A stretch of 64,000 nucleotides of DNA from an uncultured Marinomonas sp. (GCA_947493575.1 CANLRQ010000005.1:104605-168604); one strand, 5' to 3'; positions 1 to 9,055 are shown, counted from the stretch's first letter. Made by a program: numbers and translations. Notes: a model not told the origin generated them from the sequence alone.

Positions 1-575
1 TTTACATCGCCATTTACACCTGCTAATGCACGGCCTCTTAGAGCCCCATAAACATGAATATTCCCTTCAGCCAAAACCTCAGCACCGGCTCCTACTTGAG
101 CAAGAATAACTAAGTCACCTTCAGAATAAACTTGTTGACCCGAGCGAATAGGTTTTGCAATCACTTTAGTAGGCTGAGAAACCACTTTTTCTTGTACAAC
201 TGTTTTTACCACCACATCTGGGTTTTTTTCAGTATCAACAATGGGCGGTGTAATAGAACGAGTTTTACTCGGTGGAAGCAAAGGTAAATGGAAATCATTA
301 TGCCACGCCGGCAAACCAGCACCCACACTACGCCAACCAATCGGTCTAAAACCTAGCTCCGTAACTTGTGAAACCAATGAGTTTATTTCAATTAGACTCA
401 TTTCAGTTTCAAGTTTTGACACATCAATAATCAATGGAGCTTGACTAAAAAAGTGCGGCGCTTGATCAATTTTTTCCTTTATTTGATTAATCACATCAGG
501 AAAAGAAAATCGATGAAGTTCAAGTAAGACGGTTGTAACGACACTTCCTTTTAAGTGGAAGTCTGTTTCTTTCAT
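1..575 (-). CDS. minC: septum site-determining protein MinC (3' end outside window)
   Basis: MinC inhibits FtsZ ring assembly away from midcell and works with MinD at the membrane. About 191 codons are visible, starting [20 protein letters not shown] after an AAGGAA ribosome site. The N-terminal FtsZ-binding domain is followed by a linker rich in Pro, Val and Lys, and then the start of the C-terminal MinD-binding beta-helix, recognised by [18 protein letters not shown] and the RSGQ motif. The rest of the beta-helix lies before base 1, where minD would be expected. The gene is cut only by the window, not broken. Identification is by characteristic motif. Confidence 0.95.
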   Translation of the reverse strand, partial: MKETDFHLKGSVVTTVLLELHRFSFPDVINQIKEKIDQAPHFFSQAPLIIDVSKLETEMSLIEINSLVSQVTELGFRPIGWRSVGAGLPAWHNDFHLPLLPPSKTRSITPPIVDTEKNPDVVVKTVVQEKVVSQPTKVIAKPIRSGQQVYSEGDLVILAQVGAGAEVLAEGNIHVYGALRGRALAGVNGDV

Positions 576-630
576 GCACACGTTCCTTTTTTACCTTATG
601 AAAAGGTATTTTCTATAAATATATTTACTA

Positions 631-892
631 GGGAAGGCGCGAATAAGTCTACTAAGCCTCAGTCTTTCAGAGAAACCGTCAAATAAGGCACGATTCTGCA
701 GGAATGTTAACACCTTTCAAAGAGTCGTAACAATGTGACGTTTTCTTTGAAAGACCCGCAGGGCCTGATCTAAAAGCCTGTATTCTTTGTTGAGCATCTC
801 GCAAATAGACCGGCTATTCACATTCGATACTCGCCTTGAATCTCAGGCTTTTATCCACACGCTGAGGCAAGAGGACTTATTCGCACCTTCCC
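631..892. repeat. family A repeat, long copy (MITE-like)
   Basis: The stretch begins GGGAAGGCGCGAATAAGTC and ends GACTTATTCGCACCTTCCC, an imperfect terminal inverted repeat of about 19 bases. The right-hand 75 bases, read on the minus strand, closely match the short copy at 55492-55598. It has no coding capacity. Other solo ends lie near 24161, 26151 and 47762. It occupies much of the gene-free interval upstream of the secreted protein at 1255. The interior seems to carry an extra segment relative to the short copy. Calling it a MITE is inference from the inverted ends and dispersed copies. Confidence 0.65.
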
Positions 893-1043
893 AAGAATAA
901 CAATCCCTTATTCTAACAAGCTCTAGAATTAATGAAAGCATTACTCATTTTGAAAAGTTAAAACATCATTTTTACAATAAAACACACAATACAGCCATCT
1001 AAAGCGACTGCGCTTACTTAAATATGAATAAACTACCTTGTAC

Positions 1044-1150
1044 GGATAAGTCTACTGAGGCAAAAACAGACAAAAAAGCGGCGTTTATGAGCATTTTGAG
1101 TCTATTTTTAACAAAATAATAGCAAGCGTAAAAGTCATGCCAAGGTCTCC
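1044..1150. repeat. family B repeat, partial copy with a family A-like edge
   Basis: The body (GGCAAAAACAGAC, then TTTTAACAAAATAATAGCAAGCG and CCAAGGTCTC) matches the right half of the family B unit at 27227-27395. The left edge reads GGATAAGTCTACTGAGG, like the family A end, so it may be a hybrid of the two families. It sits about 100 bases upstream of the gene starting at 1255 and may affect its promoter. Confidence 0.5.
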
Positions 1151-1254
1151 TATTGATACATGAGCCTACATCGACGCGACAAACCGAATATATGACTTAC
1201 CCATTCCGTTTGTCACAATTCTCTCTCGCACTATTCAAAATGAAGGAGAACACG

Positions 1255-1650
1255 ATGAACACGTTACATAAAATAGCTCTTACACTAACAAGCAGTCTTT
1301 TATTATCTGTACCAGCGTTTGCAGATACAAGCCAATGGGGAGAATGGGACTTGAAACAAAACAATCAAGATACTTTTTTTTCTTCCCAAACATTTTCAGA
1401 AGCAGATCTCATTCTGCCTGAAGTGGCTGCCATAGAAACATTTGATTCAACAAGTATGATGGGGACTCAACTTGCCGGAACACCTTATCAAGGATTGGAT
1501 ACGGATCCAATAGAACTAAATGAACAAGGCATTCCTCTGGATTTATTAAAGGTGCCAACACCTATTAGTGGAGATGAGCTTGAGTTAATTGCTAGCGAAA
1601 CACCTTTTGATCTTGATCAAAATGAAGTCAATGCCCATGAATACAATTAA
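1255..1650 (+). CDS. small secreted protein with QWGEW motif (paralogue A)
   Basis: A protein of about 131 residues that I do not recognise. I chose the ATG at 1255 because AAGGAG precedes it and a clean signal peptide follows (MNTLHK, hydrophobic core, cleavage after AFA); the frame is open further upstream but without a ribosome site. The mature part starts DTSQWGEWDLKQN, is acidic, has no cysteines, and is probably extended or periplasmic. The protein at 3660 has the same layout: signal peptide, QWGEW just after cleavage, a LVKPE/LILPE-like segment, and an acidic C-terminus ending in EY plus one residue. A strong terminator follows at 1753-1790, so it is probably its own transcript. It may be a ligand, substrate or accessory of the nearby outer-membrane protein; that is inference. 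Confidence 0.75.
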   Translation: MNTLHKIALTLTSSLLLSVPAFADTSQWGEWDLKQNNQDTFFSSQTFSEADLILPEVAAIETFDSTSMMGTQLAGTPYQGLDTDPIELNEQGIPLDLLKVPTPISGDELELIASETPFDLDQNEVNAHEYN

Positions 1651-1660
1651 ATGACATAAC

Positions 1661-1745
1661 TTGAGACCTTTGCACGAAGTCATGAGTGATGACAAGACGA
1701 TGCAAAAACAGACGAAAAAGCGCAGTAGTCGAGCAAAGGTCTCAA
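1661..1745. repeat. family B repeat, short complete copy
   Basis: An 85-base unit bounded by a perfect 13-base inverted repeat, TTGAGACCTTTGC and GCAAAGGTCTCAA. The interior contains GAAGTCATGAGTGATGACAAGACGATGCAAAAACAGACGAAAAAGCG in broken form, shared with copies at 23631 and 27227. It lies ten bases after the stop codon of the gene at 1255. The inverted ends without coding capacity suggest a MITE. Confidence 0.7.
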
Positions 1746-1752
1746 CTTTATA

Positions 1753-1790
1753 AAATCACTTGATGTACTTATCATGCATCAAGTGATTTT
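1753..1790 (+). terminator. rho-independent terminator after small protein A
   Basis: AAAATCACTTGATG pairs perfectly with CATCAAGTGATTTT across an 11-base loop and ends in a short T run. It separates the secreted protein gene from the kinase gene at 1876. Confidence 0.75.
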
Positions 1791-1875
1791 CTGTTCTGCA
1801 CTTTATAATCTGAATTCCATTAAATAAACTTGATTAATAACCAACCGATAACTAAAAGAGAGTCAAACCAGCAGC

Positions 1876-3483
1876 ATGAAAAAACTCTTCATTAAAATTT
1901 ATAGCAGTATTCTAATAGGAGTCATACTCATCACTCTCGTGTCATATTTGTTGATAAATGGCATCAATCAACACAGATATAATATGTATTTACGAGATGT
2001 TGTTGGTGGAACATTTTCCCTCATCGCAGAAGGTATTTCACGTCATCAAGAAGAGAAACAACAACAATGGATTGATGTAATAGAAAGATTAACCGGCCTT
2101 TCATTAAGCCAAGTGCCACTAAGTAAAATAAGAGATTTTTCAGCATATGAATTAGGCATCAATAAACGGCCTATATACATTCAATCAGATCTGACTCTTA
2201 AAACAGCTCAAATAGCCCTTCCATATGACAAAAACAATCAACAACTCATCCTGTTAAACATACAAGACATCAATCAGACTATATCAAGAATCAGTGCCCT
2301 TCTCATTTTAAATGAGCTAGGCCGTCATCCTAAAAACCTCAGAAACCAAGCATTGAAGCGAATTAATACTCTCTTTGGCTTTGACATTAAGATGATCCCA
2401 TCAAACTCAGTATTGCTTGATAAGGCACAAAAACGCCAACTCGCACGCGGAGAAGTCGTCATGAGTCTTAGCAATACGACATCCGGAACACCTTCAATCA
2501 ATGTATACGCAAATGTAGGTAACAGCGGCCTTATTTTGCATTTAGGACCTATTCCAACTTTTCAATGGCATCCACTGTCTTTAATTCTGCCATTAATTGC
2601 TCTTGCAACCATTTTATTATTAATTGGCAGCTATGTTCTTATACACTCTCTGGAGAAGAAACTTAAGACCTTAGAAAATGGTATAAAACAGGCAGGGACT
2701 AAAAATGCATTGCCTATACAACTGGTAGGAGATGATCACTTCTCCAACATGGCTTTAAGTATCAATGACATGATGCAACGTATTAACTCACTGTTAACAC
2801 AGCAAAAACAACTCACCCATGATATATCCCATGAATTAAGAACACCGATAGCACGCATATTGTTTCGATTAGAAAGCCTTCAGAATAAACATTTTAAAGA
2901 ACCAAACAATAATATTTCAGGTATGAGAACAGATCTCCAAGTACTGAATAAAATGATAGAGGAAATACTAACGGATGCCAGTTTAGACAACTGTAATCAC
3001 CTTAGTGCAGGCAGCCATAACACAATGCAGTCATTCGACCTTTCTTTATCAATAAAAGATTTAATCAGTAATCTATCAACTCAATATTCTTCTATACAAT
3101 TTATGACGGATTTTTCGAGTGCTCCAAAAGAAGTTCTTGCACATCAAACACACCTACTGCGTGCAATTGAAAATGTTGTACTAAACGCGTGCAAGCACTG
3201 CAAAAGTTGCATCTCCATTACTCTTTCTACCCATCAACATTCCTATTGGATACTAAAAATTGATGATGATGGACAGGGAATTGAAACACAACATAGGGAA
3301 AAAGTTTTTCAACCTTTTGTACGTTTAGATAGCAGTAGGGCAAAATCACGTGGGGGATTTGGGCTAGGTTTATCCATAGTGCACAAAACAATATCTCTTC
3401 ATTCCGGTGAGATAACCATTGATGAAAGCGAAGAATTACAAGGAGCTTCATTTAAAATGAAGGTGCCTATTTTTGCAAATTGA
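1876..3483 (+). CDS. sensor histidine kinase, RstB-like
   Basis: A 535-residue inner-membrane kinase. Transmembrane segments at about 9-30 and 232-256 enclose a periplasmic sensor domain of about 200 residues. HAMP-like sequence is followed by the dimerisation domain with the phospho-accepting His319 (DISHELRTPIARI), then an ATPase domain with N box (NVVLNACKHC), DDDGQGI and GFGLGLSIV. Its likely partner is the RstA-like regulator at 5295, placed after two intervening genes rather than adjacent. The kinase lies between two paralogous small secreted proteins, so envelope or ligand sensing is plausible. The signal is unknown. No strong ribosome site precedes the ATG; the start is taken as the first Met of the signal anchor. 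Confidence 0.88.
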   Translation: MKKLFIKIYSSILIGVILITLVSYLLINGINQHRYNMYLRDVVGGTFSLIAEGISRHQEEKQQQWIDVIERLTGLSLSQVPLSKIRDFSAYELGINKRPIYIQSDLTLKTAQIALPYDKNNQQLILLNIQDINQTISRISALLILNELGRHPKNLRNQALKRINTLFGFDIKMIPSNSVLLDKAQKRQLARGEVVMSLSNTTSGTPSINVYANVGNSGLILHLGPIPTFQWHPLSLILPLIALATILLLIGSYVLIHSLEKKLKTLENGIKQAGTKNALPIQLVGDDHFSNMALSINDMMQRINSLLTQQKQLTHDISHELRTPIARILFRLESLQNKHFKEPNNNISGMRTDLQVLNKMIEEILTDASLDNCNHLSAGSHNTMQSFDLSLSIKDLISNLSTQYSSIQFMTDFSSAPKEVLAHQTHLLRAIENVVLNACKHCKSCISITLSTHQHSYWILKIDDDGQGIETQHREKVFQPFVRLDSSRAKSRGGFGLGLSIVHKTISLHSGEITIDESEELQGASFKMKVPIFAN

Positions 3484-3558
3484 TGCCTTTGAACAAAGTA
3501 ATAAGCGATGATAAAACGAGGCAAAAACAAGCGAATTAGCAAGCAAGAGGTTCAAAGT
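3484..3558. repeat. family B repeat, degenerate copy
   Basis: TGCCTTTGAACAAAGTAATAAGCGATGATAAAACGAGGCAAAAAC in broken form and a closing GGTTCAAAG resemble the family B unit at 1661-1745, with altered ends that still pair (CTTTGAAC with GTTCAAAG). It starts right at the stop codon of the kinase and may act as an mRNA 3' hairpin. Confidence 0.5.
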
Positions 3559-3659
3559 AGTTGTTTTGTAGCCTGTCTGATACAAAGCCACTACTTAACT
3601 TTTACATAAATCAGTTCATAACACTTTACTATATGTGCTACTTAAATCGGGTTTAGATT

Positions 3660-4031
3660 ATGAAAATAATACAATTAGGACTGTTGGCTTTTACCATTCT
3701 TTCCGCTGCCAGTCATAGTATGGCAAGTGATAGTTCCGGTAACCAATGGGGGGAATGGGCAACCAACCCAAATTATATCTCTCGATCATTAAATACAGAT
3801 ACTCTGGTCAAGCCAGAGACTGCGAATGGTTCAACAAACTATGGCAGTGGACTGGTCGGAATTGATGAAAACTTATTGCATGAGTTGGATCAGAGCACTC
3901 TATTAGATTATCAAACGCAGATAATTGAACCTAATATTTTTCCTGAGTTCCCATCAGATGAAGCATTTGCGTCTGGCGTGCAAGGTGATATTGAAGACAA
4001 CATTATGGACCAGATTCCAGAATATGAATAA
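3660..4031 (+). CDS. small secreted protein with QWGEW motif (paralogue B)
   Basis: A 123-residue protein of unknown function. It has a signal peptide (MKIIQLGLLAFTILSAAS, cleavage near SMA) and a mature part beginning SDSSGNQWGEWATNPN. It is acidic and free of cysteine, and ends IPEYE. Position of QWGEW, length and C-terminal character match the protein at 1255, so the two are probably paralogues. Its stop codon overlaps the start of the TPR/beta-barrel gene by eight bases, which implies translational coupling and a shared job. A role as substrate or plug of that outer-membrane protein is inference; it has no lipobox and is too short for the usual TbpB-type cargo barrel. Confidence 0.78.
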   Translation: MKIIQLGLLAFTILSAASHSMASDSSGNQWGEWATNPNYISRSLNTDTLVKPETANGSTNYGSGLVGIDENLLHELDQSTLLDYQTQIIEPNIFPEFPSDEAFASGVQGDIEDNIMDQIPEYE

Positions 4032-5292
4032 ATACCAGATTAAAACAGTATCAAATAAGCTGGCAAAACACTTTTTGGGCTTTATCCTACTTTTTGTTCA
4101 AGCGCACTCTGTTTATTCACAGCCGCAAAATACGTTATTAGAACAAGCGATTGAAGCAAGAAACACGGGAGAAGTCGAGCTGTCTATTGCTCTACTCAAT
4201 CAAGAATTGATGACTAACCCTCTTAACTTACGTCTAAAAATTGAACTGGCATCTAGCTACTTCTTACTTCAAGAATATGACAAAGCAGAAACATTGGCCT
4301 TAGAAGTTCTTGATTCTGACGCTATTCCACCAACAGTTCGTAGCAATATTACGATGTTTGTTGCCAAAATTAAGCAAAAACAAAATTCTCAAAGTGCCGT
4401 GAAATTCACTCAATATCATACTGTTAATGTCTTCTCAGGCCATGATAGTAATGCGAATGTTGCTCCAGCAGACAGCACAATTGATATCGGCACATTAACA
4501 GAATCCTCAGCCCAAAAGTCCAGTCCATTTTTAGGTTTAAGCTATGATTTCACTCAATTTAAACCAATTCAAGCATCAACAAAACACACTTCTCAAATGT
4601 ACCACTACAACGGCGTCACCTTTTATAACAAAGATTATTTCGATTTAAACCAATCCGATCTTATGTATCTTGGTGCTAGGGCTGGAATTAAATACGACTT
4701 CTCCAATCAATGGTTTTCCAAAGCAAAAGTTGCGTTTACCTACATTGACCTTAACAACCAAAAATTTGCTCACGACTACTTACTTTCATCACAACTAGGC
4801 TACACAAAAAGCCAATCTGAGATAGCACTTCAATTGTCAGGTAATTATAAAAACTATTTTAGAAATGTAGACCAACCTAAAAAGGGCCACACATTAAAAC
4901 AGTCTTTATTATATCGTTATGAGTTTAAAAACAATGCTGACTTTCATTTTAGCGTTTCCAATCAAGATGCCAATCTCAAGCAAGATCGTTACTCATATGA
5001 TTCTTTAGACTACTCAACATCATTCAGCCTCCCTGTTAATGAAGAGGTGAAACTCACACTTGGAGGAAGTTATACAAAAAACAAACACCGTGATATACAA
5101 CAGCATTACTCTCACAAACGTCATGACACATTAAAAAAATATCATTTGAAACTCAATGTATTGAACATTTTTCAAGGTTTCGATAGCCAGTTTTCTTATC
5201 AATATGCTGAAAGAGACTCAAATAATCAGATAAATGTCTATAATAGAAATCTTCTTATGGCAACACTCACCTATCAATTTGGACCCTACTAA
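4024..5292 (+). CDS. TPR plus outer-membrane beta-barrel protein, Slam/DUF560-like
   Basis: About 422 residues. I start it at ATG 4024, inside the end of the previous gene, because a signal peptide follows (hydrophobic core near residues 17-31, cleavage near VYS-Q). Residues of about 36-115 form TPR-like helices (ARNTGEVELSIALLNQEL, YFLLQEYDKAETLALEVL). From about 130 to the end, alternating amphipathic strands and a final aromatic residue indicate a beta-barrel. The junction SGHDSNANVAP resembles the conserved Asn-rich segment of DUF560 proteins. That family includes Slam, which moves lipoproteins or other cargo across the outer membrane (type 11 secretion). Slam proteins are usually somewhat longer. 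The assignment is by layout and motif; a plain TPR-porin remains possible. Confidence 0.68.
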   Translation: MNKYQIKTVSNKLAKHFLGFILLFVQAHSVYSQPQNTLLEQAIEARNTGEVELSIALLNQELMTNPLNLRLKIELASSYFLLQEYDKAETLALEVLDSDAIPPTVRSNITMFVAKIKQKQNSQSAVKFTQYHTVNVFSGHDSNANVAPADSTIDIGTLTESSAQKSSPFLGLSYDFTQFKPIQASTKHTSQMYHYNGVTFYNKDYFDLNQSDLMYLGARAGIKYDFSNQWFSKAKVAFTYIDLNNQKFAHDYLLSSQLGYTKSQSEIALQLSGNYKNYFRNVDQPKKGHTLKQSLLYRYEFKNNADFHFSVSNQDANLKQDRYSYDSLDYSTSFSLPVNEEVKLTLGGSYTKNKHRDIQQHYSHKRHDTLKKYHLKLNVLNIFQGFDSQFSYQYAERDSNNQINVYNRNLLMATLTYQFGPY

Positions 5293-5294
5293 TC

Positions 5295-6002
5295 GTGATT
5301 AAGGATCAAAACCTCAAAACTATTTTACTTGTTGAAGATGACCAAGACTTGGCGGAGTTAACCAGTGAATACCTGATGCAACATGGTTACAAGGTCACAG
5401 TTTCCAACGATGGCCTATCTGCAGTAAAACACATTCAAGAAAACGCTCCAGATCTCGTCATACTGGATTTGATGCTGCCTAACCTTGATGGGTTAGAGGT
5501 TTGTAAAACGGTACGGCCTTCTTTCTTAAACCCAATTCTTATGTTGACTGCAAGTAATGAAAACGTCGATGAAATTCTAGGATTAGAAATAGGAGCCGAT
5601 GATTATCTAACGAAACCCGTTGAGCCTCGCTTGTTGTTAGCTCGAATTAAAGCATTACTCAGAAGAGCCAGCCTCTCTCCTAGTAAAATGGAAACAGTAA
5701 GTAACATAGTTTCTATTAATGGATTAAACGTGAATGACAGTGCTCGCTCAGTGACTTTGGATAATACAGAAATTCAAGTCTCTAATGTAGAGTACGAATT
5801 ACTATGGTTACTTATTAAGAATGCAGGCACCGTATTGTCTCGTGATTATATTTTTGAAAACCTGCGGGGCATTGACTACGACGGCTGTAATCGAACAATT
5901 GACTTAACGATTTCTCGCATACGGTCTAAGCTTGGAGACAACCCCTCGTCACCTGCCATTATCAAAACGGTTCGTAATAAAGGCTATCTGTTTTCAACTT
6001 AG
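5295..6002 (+). CDS. response regulator, OmpR/RstA-like
   Basis: A 235-residue regulator beginning with GTG two bases after the previous stop, so the gene is in the same operon as the small protein and the outer-membrane gene. The receiver domain has the acidic pair in VEDDQD, phospho-acceptor Asp58 (LVILDLMLP) and Lys in YLTKPVEPR. The C-terminal winged helix ends in IKTVRNKGYLF. The segment RGIDYDGCNRTIDLTISRIR closely matches the regulator at 10356, so the two systems are paralogous. The kinase at 1876 is the probable partner; cross-talk with the second kinase cannot be excluded. Confidence 0.9.
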   Translation: MIKDQNLKTILLVEDDQDLAELTSEYLMQHGYKVTVSNDGLSAVKHIQENAPDLVILDLMLPNLDGLEVCKTVRPSFLNPILMLTASNENVDEILGLEIGADDYLTKPVEPRLLLARIKALLRRASLSPSKMETVSNIVSINGLNVNDSARSVTLDNTEIQVSNVEYELLWLLIKNAGTVLSRDYIFENLRGIDYDGCNRTIDLTISRIRSKLGDNPSSPAIIKTVRNKGYLFST

Positions 6003-6030
6003 TTCAGTATTTTTGGCTAATTCAGCACAT

Positions 6031-6068
6031 AAGGGGCATTCTATTCTAAAAAGACCGGCCCCTTTTTT
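6031..6068. terminator. bidirectional terminator between convergent genes
   Basis: AAGGGGC pairs with GCCCCTT around a 20-base loop and is followed by TTTT. It lies between the regulator ending at 6002 and the convergent EamA gene ending at 6076. Confidence 0.65.
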
Positions 6069-6075
6069 AACTTGA

Positions 6076-6960
6076 TCAAGCAGTAGATGATTTATTCTTT
6101 ATCCTCACCATAAAATTCATTTGCCCAATAAGAAGCCCCAGCAGAATTAACACAGCAGCCACTATGTGTACCAGCTCAACGACTTCATCATAAAATACTG
6201 CACCGGCAAACATACCAAACACAGGGACTAATAAAGTCATTGGGGCCACACTTGAAATAGAATACTTCATAATCATCTTATTCCAGAACCAGTAACCCAA
6301 TAACGTCGTTGGGTACGCTTGAAACAAAGCTGAAATAATAACCCATTGATTGAGTGTTTGCGGCAAAGAGGTAATCGTTTCAGTACCATGGCTCACGACA
6401 GCCAGTAATAATAATGGAATTGGTGCAAACAACATGGCCCATACATTAAAGGCAAAAATGGCTTTTGTATTGGCTTTCTTTACAATCAGAGCATTAACAC
6501 TCCAAAAAACAGACGCAATCAACACAAAGACTATGCCTTTCATTGTCACAGCGCCCTCTTCTAATTGAATGATCAGAATTAAACCTATCAAGGCAAGCAA
6601 AGCACCTATAAGTTTATTGCCTGTAATTTTTTCATTAAGAAAATACCAGCCAACAAACAAACCACTGACGACACTCATATCCAATAACAAAGACGCCATT
6701 CCTGATGAAAGTCCTGCATCGATAGAAAGCGTTGTCATTCCCCACACACCAACGCCAAAACTCAAGCCATAAGCAATAAAGTAACGCCATGGAACATCTG
6801 GTTTTTTAATGAAAAACACCAGTGGAATTACCGCAAAAGTAAACCGTAAGGCGGTCAGCACCAAGGGATCAATATTATTAACACCTAATTTGATAACACT
6901 AAAATTCATTCCCCACAGTGCCATTAAAGCTATGAGTAAACACACATCCGATTTTTTCAT
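6076..6960 (-). CDS. EamA-family (DMT) metabolite exporter
   Basis: A 294-residue inner-membrane protein with ten predicted hydrophobic segments in two EamA repeats, typical of drug/metabolite transporters that export amino acids or related compounds. Motifs such as ALMALWGMNFSVIKLG at the start and LLVPVFGMFAGAVF in the second half fit the family. It is transcribed divergently from the MocR-type regulator at 7102, across about 140 bases. MocR regulators often control an adjacent transporter or pyridoxal-related gene, so this exporter is the likely target. The substrate cannot be read from sequence. Confidence 0.88.
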   Translation of the reverse strand: MKKSDVCLLIALMALWGMNFSVIKLGVNNIDPLVLTALRFTFAVIPLVFFIKKPDVPWRYFIAYGLSFGVGVWGMTTLSIDAGLSSGMASLLLDMSVVSGLFVGWYFLNEKITGNKLIGALLALIGLILIIQLEEGAVTMKGIVFVLIASVFWSVNALIVKKANTKAIFAFNVWAMLFAPIPLLLLAVVSHGTETITSLPQTLNQWVIISALFQAYPTTLLGYWFWNKMIMKYSISSVAPMTLLVPVFGMFAGAVFYDEVVELVHIVAAVLILLGLLIGQMNFMVRIKNKSSTA

Positions 6961-7101
6961 ATCATTCTCTCAATTATTAGGGAAGGTATAGCAAAATTAT
7001 CTAATAAAAAATAATAAGGGTGCAGATTCAATTTTTAATAAATAAAAGAGTACAATTATCTTGTGAGAATATTTTTAAGTGGCATAAATGGAGACTTTGT
7101 A

Positions 7102-8604
7102 ATGCTTTATAAAACCTTAGCGCAGCACTTTATTGATGAAATACGCTCAGAAAAACGCATCACAGGGTCTCGTTTACCTGCATTACGCGCTGTAGTAAAA
7201 CAGCATCAAGTTAGCATGACAACGGCGACAAAAGCTTACGATTACTTGCAAGAAACAGGTTGGATTTTTGCAAAGCCTCAATCAGGCTATTTTGTAAAAA
7301 GCATACTAGATAATCGCAAGTGTTCCTTTCCCTCTTTATCCGAATCTCAATCAGAAGCACGCAACCCTCAAAAGTTTGCACCGAATCATGGATACAACCA
7401 TACCCCTGAGTTTTTTAGCGCGTTTGGCACCGCCATGTTGGCGCCCTCCCTCACCCCTAGCATAGCCTTCCAAAGGTGCATAAAACGTGTCACAAATAGA
7501 GCCATTAATGGGCTTTTTCATTACCCAGAAAACCGTGGCAATATTCAATTACGCAATGCTCTCTCACAACATTTTAAAGAAGACAGTTTTGCTTTTTCAG
7601 CAGAAGATTTAGTAATTACCCATGGATGTCTAGATGCGGTTAAATTAGCTATTGAAACTACCACAAAACAAGGTGACACCATCGCGATTAACTCTCCCTG
7701 CTACAGCGGTTTATTGGACTTACTTACCGGACTATCTCGCAATATCATTGAAGTACCATGCAATGACAATCAACTAGACATACGCTTCCTTGAAACCTTA
7801 ATGGCAAACAAAGATATCAATGCCGCACTATTTAGTACCAGTCATATCAACCCCACGGGGGTCAGCTTTACTAATACTCAAAAAAAACAATTAGCGGAGT
7901 TAGCAGAGAAATACCAAATCGCGATTATTGAGGACGATGTTTATTTAGAATTATCTCATCAAAAACACACACCTTTACCAGTAAAAACATGGGACAAAGC
8001 AGGCTATGTTCTTTGGTGCGGTTCTTTTTCTAAAACACTGGCTCCCGGTCTGCGCCTTGGCTGGTGTTTACCAGGTCGTTTTATTCAGACCTATATGAAA
8101 CAACAATCTCTTACTGATAGTGGCGTAAATGGATTAATTCAAACCGCATTAACCGAATTCATTAATACAGGTGATTATAGATCTCATATTCACTCATTAC
8201 GTATTACGCTCCACCATCAAATTCATCAATACCGAGACTTTTTAATTAAACAACTGCCTTCAAGTGCAACAATTAGCCAACCAACAGGTGGGCTTGTCTT
8301 ATGGGTTCATATACCAAATTTAAATACCAAGAAATTAGAAATACTGGCCGATAATAGCCAAATTGACATTCGTTGTGGTGCTCGTTTTAGCACGCACGAT
8401 ACCTATAAACACTGCTTTCGAATTAATTGTGGTTGGCCTTTAGACACTTATCCTTTAGATAATTACCCTTTAGATAATTACCCTTTAGATAATTACCCTT
8501 TAGATAATTACCCTTTAGATACAGTCGACCAAGAAAAAAATACACTAAGTTCGTTAGCGAAACTTTGCAACATAATAGGTGAAATTACAGATATCAGGGC
8601 TTGA
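7102..8604 (+). CDS. MocR-type regulator (GntR HTH plus aminotransferase domain)
   Basis: About 500 residues. I prefer ATG 7102 to the upstream GTG 7063 because a GGAG site lies about eight bases before it and the GntR domain starts at once (MLYKTLAQHFIDEI). The N-terminal winged helix (SRLPALRAVVKQHQVS) is followed by a fold-type I aminotransferase domain with ITHGCLDAVKLAI, SHINPTGVSF, EDDVYLEL and the PLP lysine in SFSKTLAPGLRLGW. Near the C-terminus the sequence PLDNY is repeated in tandem, encoded by a 15-base repeat, in a region where relatives would not be expected to carry it. It probably controls the divergent exporter. Confidence 0.9.
   Translation: MLYKTLAQHFIDEIRSEKRITGSRLPALRAVVKQHQVSMTTATKAYDYLQETGWIFAKPQSGYFVKSILDNRKCSFPSLSESQSEARNPQKFAPNHGYNHTPEFFSAFGTAMLAPSLTPSIAFQRCIKRVTNRAINGLFHYPENRGNIQLRNALSQHFKEDSFAFSAEDLVITHGCLDAVKLAIETTTKQGDTIAINSPCYSGLLDLLTGLSRNIIEVPCNDNQLDIRFLETLMANKDINAALFSTSHINPTGVSFTNTQKKQLAELAEKYQIAIIEDDVYLELSHQKHTPLPVKTWDKAGYVLWCGSFSKTLAPGLRLGWCLPGRFIQTYMKQQSLTDSGVNGLIQTALTEFINTGDYRSHIHSLRITLHHQIHQYRDFLIKQLPSSATISQPTGGLVLWVHIPNLNTKKLEILADNSQIDIRCGARFSTHDTYKHCFRINCGWPLDTYPLDNYPLDNYPLDNYPLDNYPLDTVDQEKNTLSSLAKLCNIIGEITDIRA
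8437..8526 (+). repeat. in-frame 15-base tandem repeat encoding PLDNY
   Basis: Four perfect copies of CCTTTAGATAATTAC from 8452, flanked by one imperfect copy on each side (CCTTTAGACACTTAT and CCTTTAGATACAGTC). All are in frame in the MocR gene and add a P-L-D-N-Y string. Such repeats change copy number by slippage without breaking the frame. Confidence 0.95.
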
Positions 8605-9055
8605 AACTCTTAATTTTGTTATGAAGTGTAATAGTCATTCTACCCAATTATATGCTATAAGCAGCATAAAATTATTTATCTGGAGCAGAAAATCATTTCC
8701 AACATCATGTTTATTAAAGATTTTCCCAAACTTATAGAATAAGAAATATGCAATAAAAGCCTCTTTACCACCACTTTCTGTCACTTTTCCTTAATTTGCA
8801 AATCCACTTCCTATTGTTAGTATCAATATCAGACGTGACTAATAAATACAGTTCAAACCTCAACGTATTATTTTTTAGTCAAACAATACGGATTAAAGGC
8901 GACTTAACATGCTCAGATTTATCTCAAAGTGCGGTTAGAGGACAACCATGCTACGAATTGATCCACCCAACGCCTCAGACGAAGCGTTGTTCTCCTTTAG
9001 CCAAGTTCATCTTGACTTTTTTTATAGCGTATTTTAACCAAACCCAAAATCTCTA
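8605..9055. other. gene-free interval, nothing recognised
   Basis: About 450 AT-rich bases between the convergent MocR and kinase genes. I see no RNA gene, repeat family member or convincing terminator. A 29-codon frame starting MLRIDPPNASDE at about 8949 is too short to support, and a longer plus frame here runs into the kinase gene and looks fortuitous. Confidence 0.5.
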
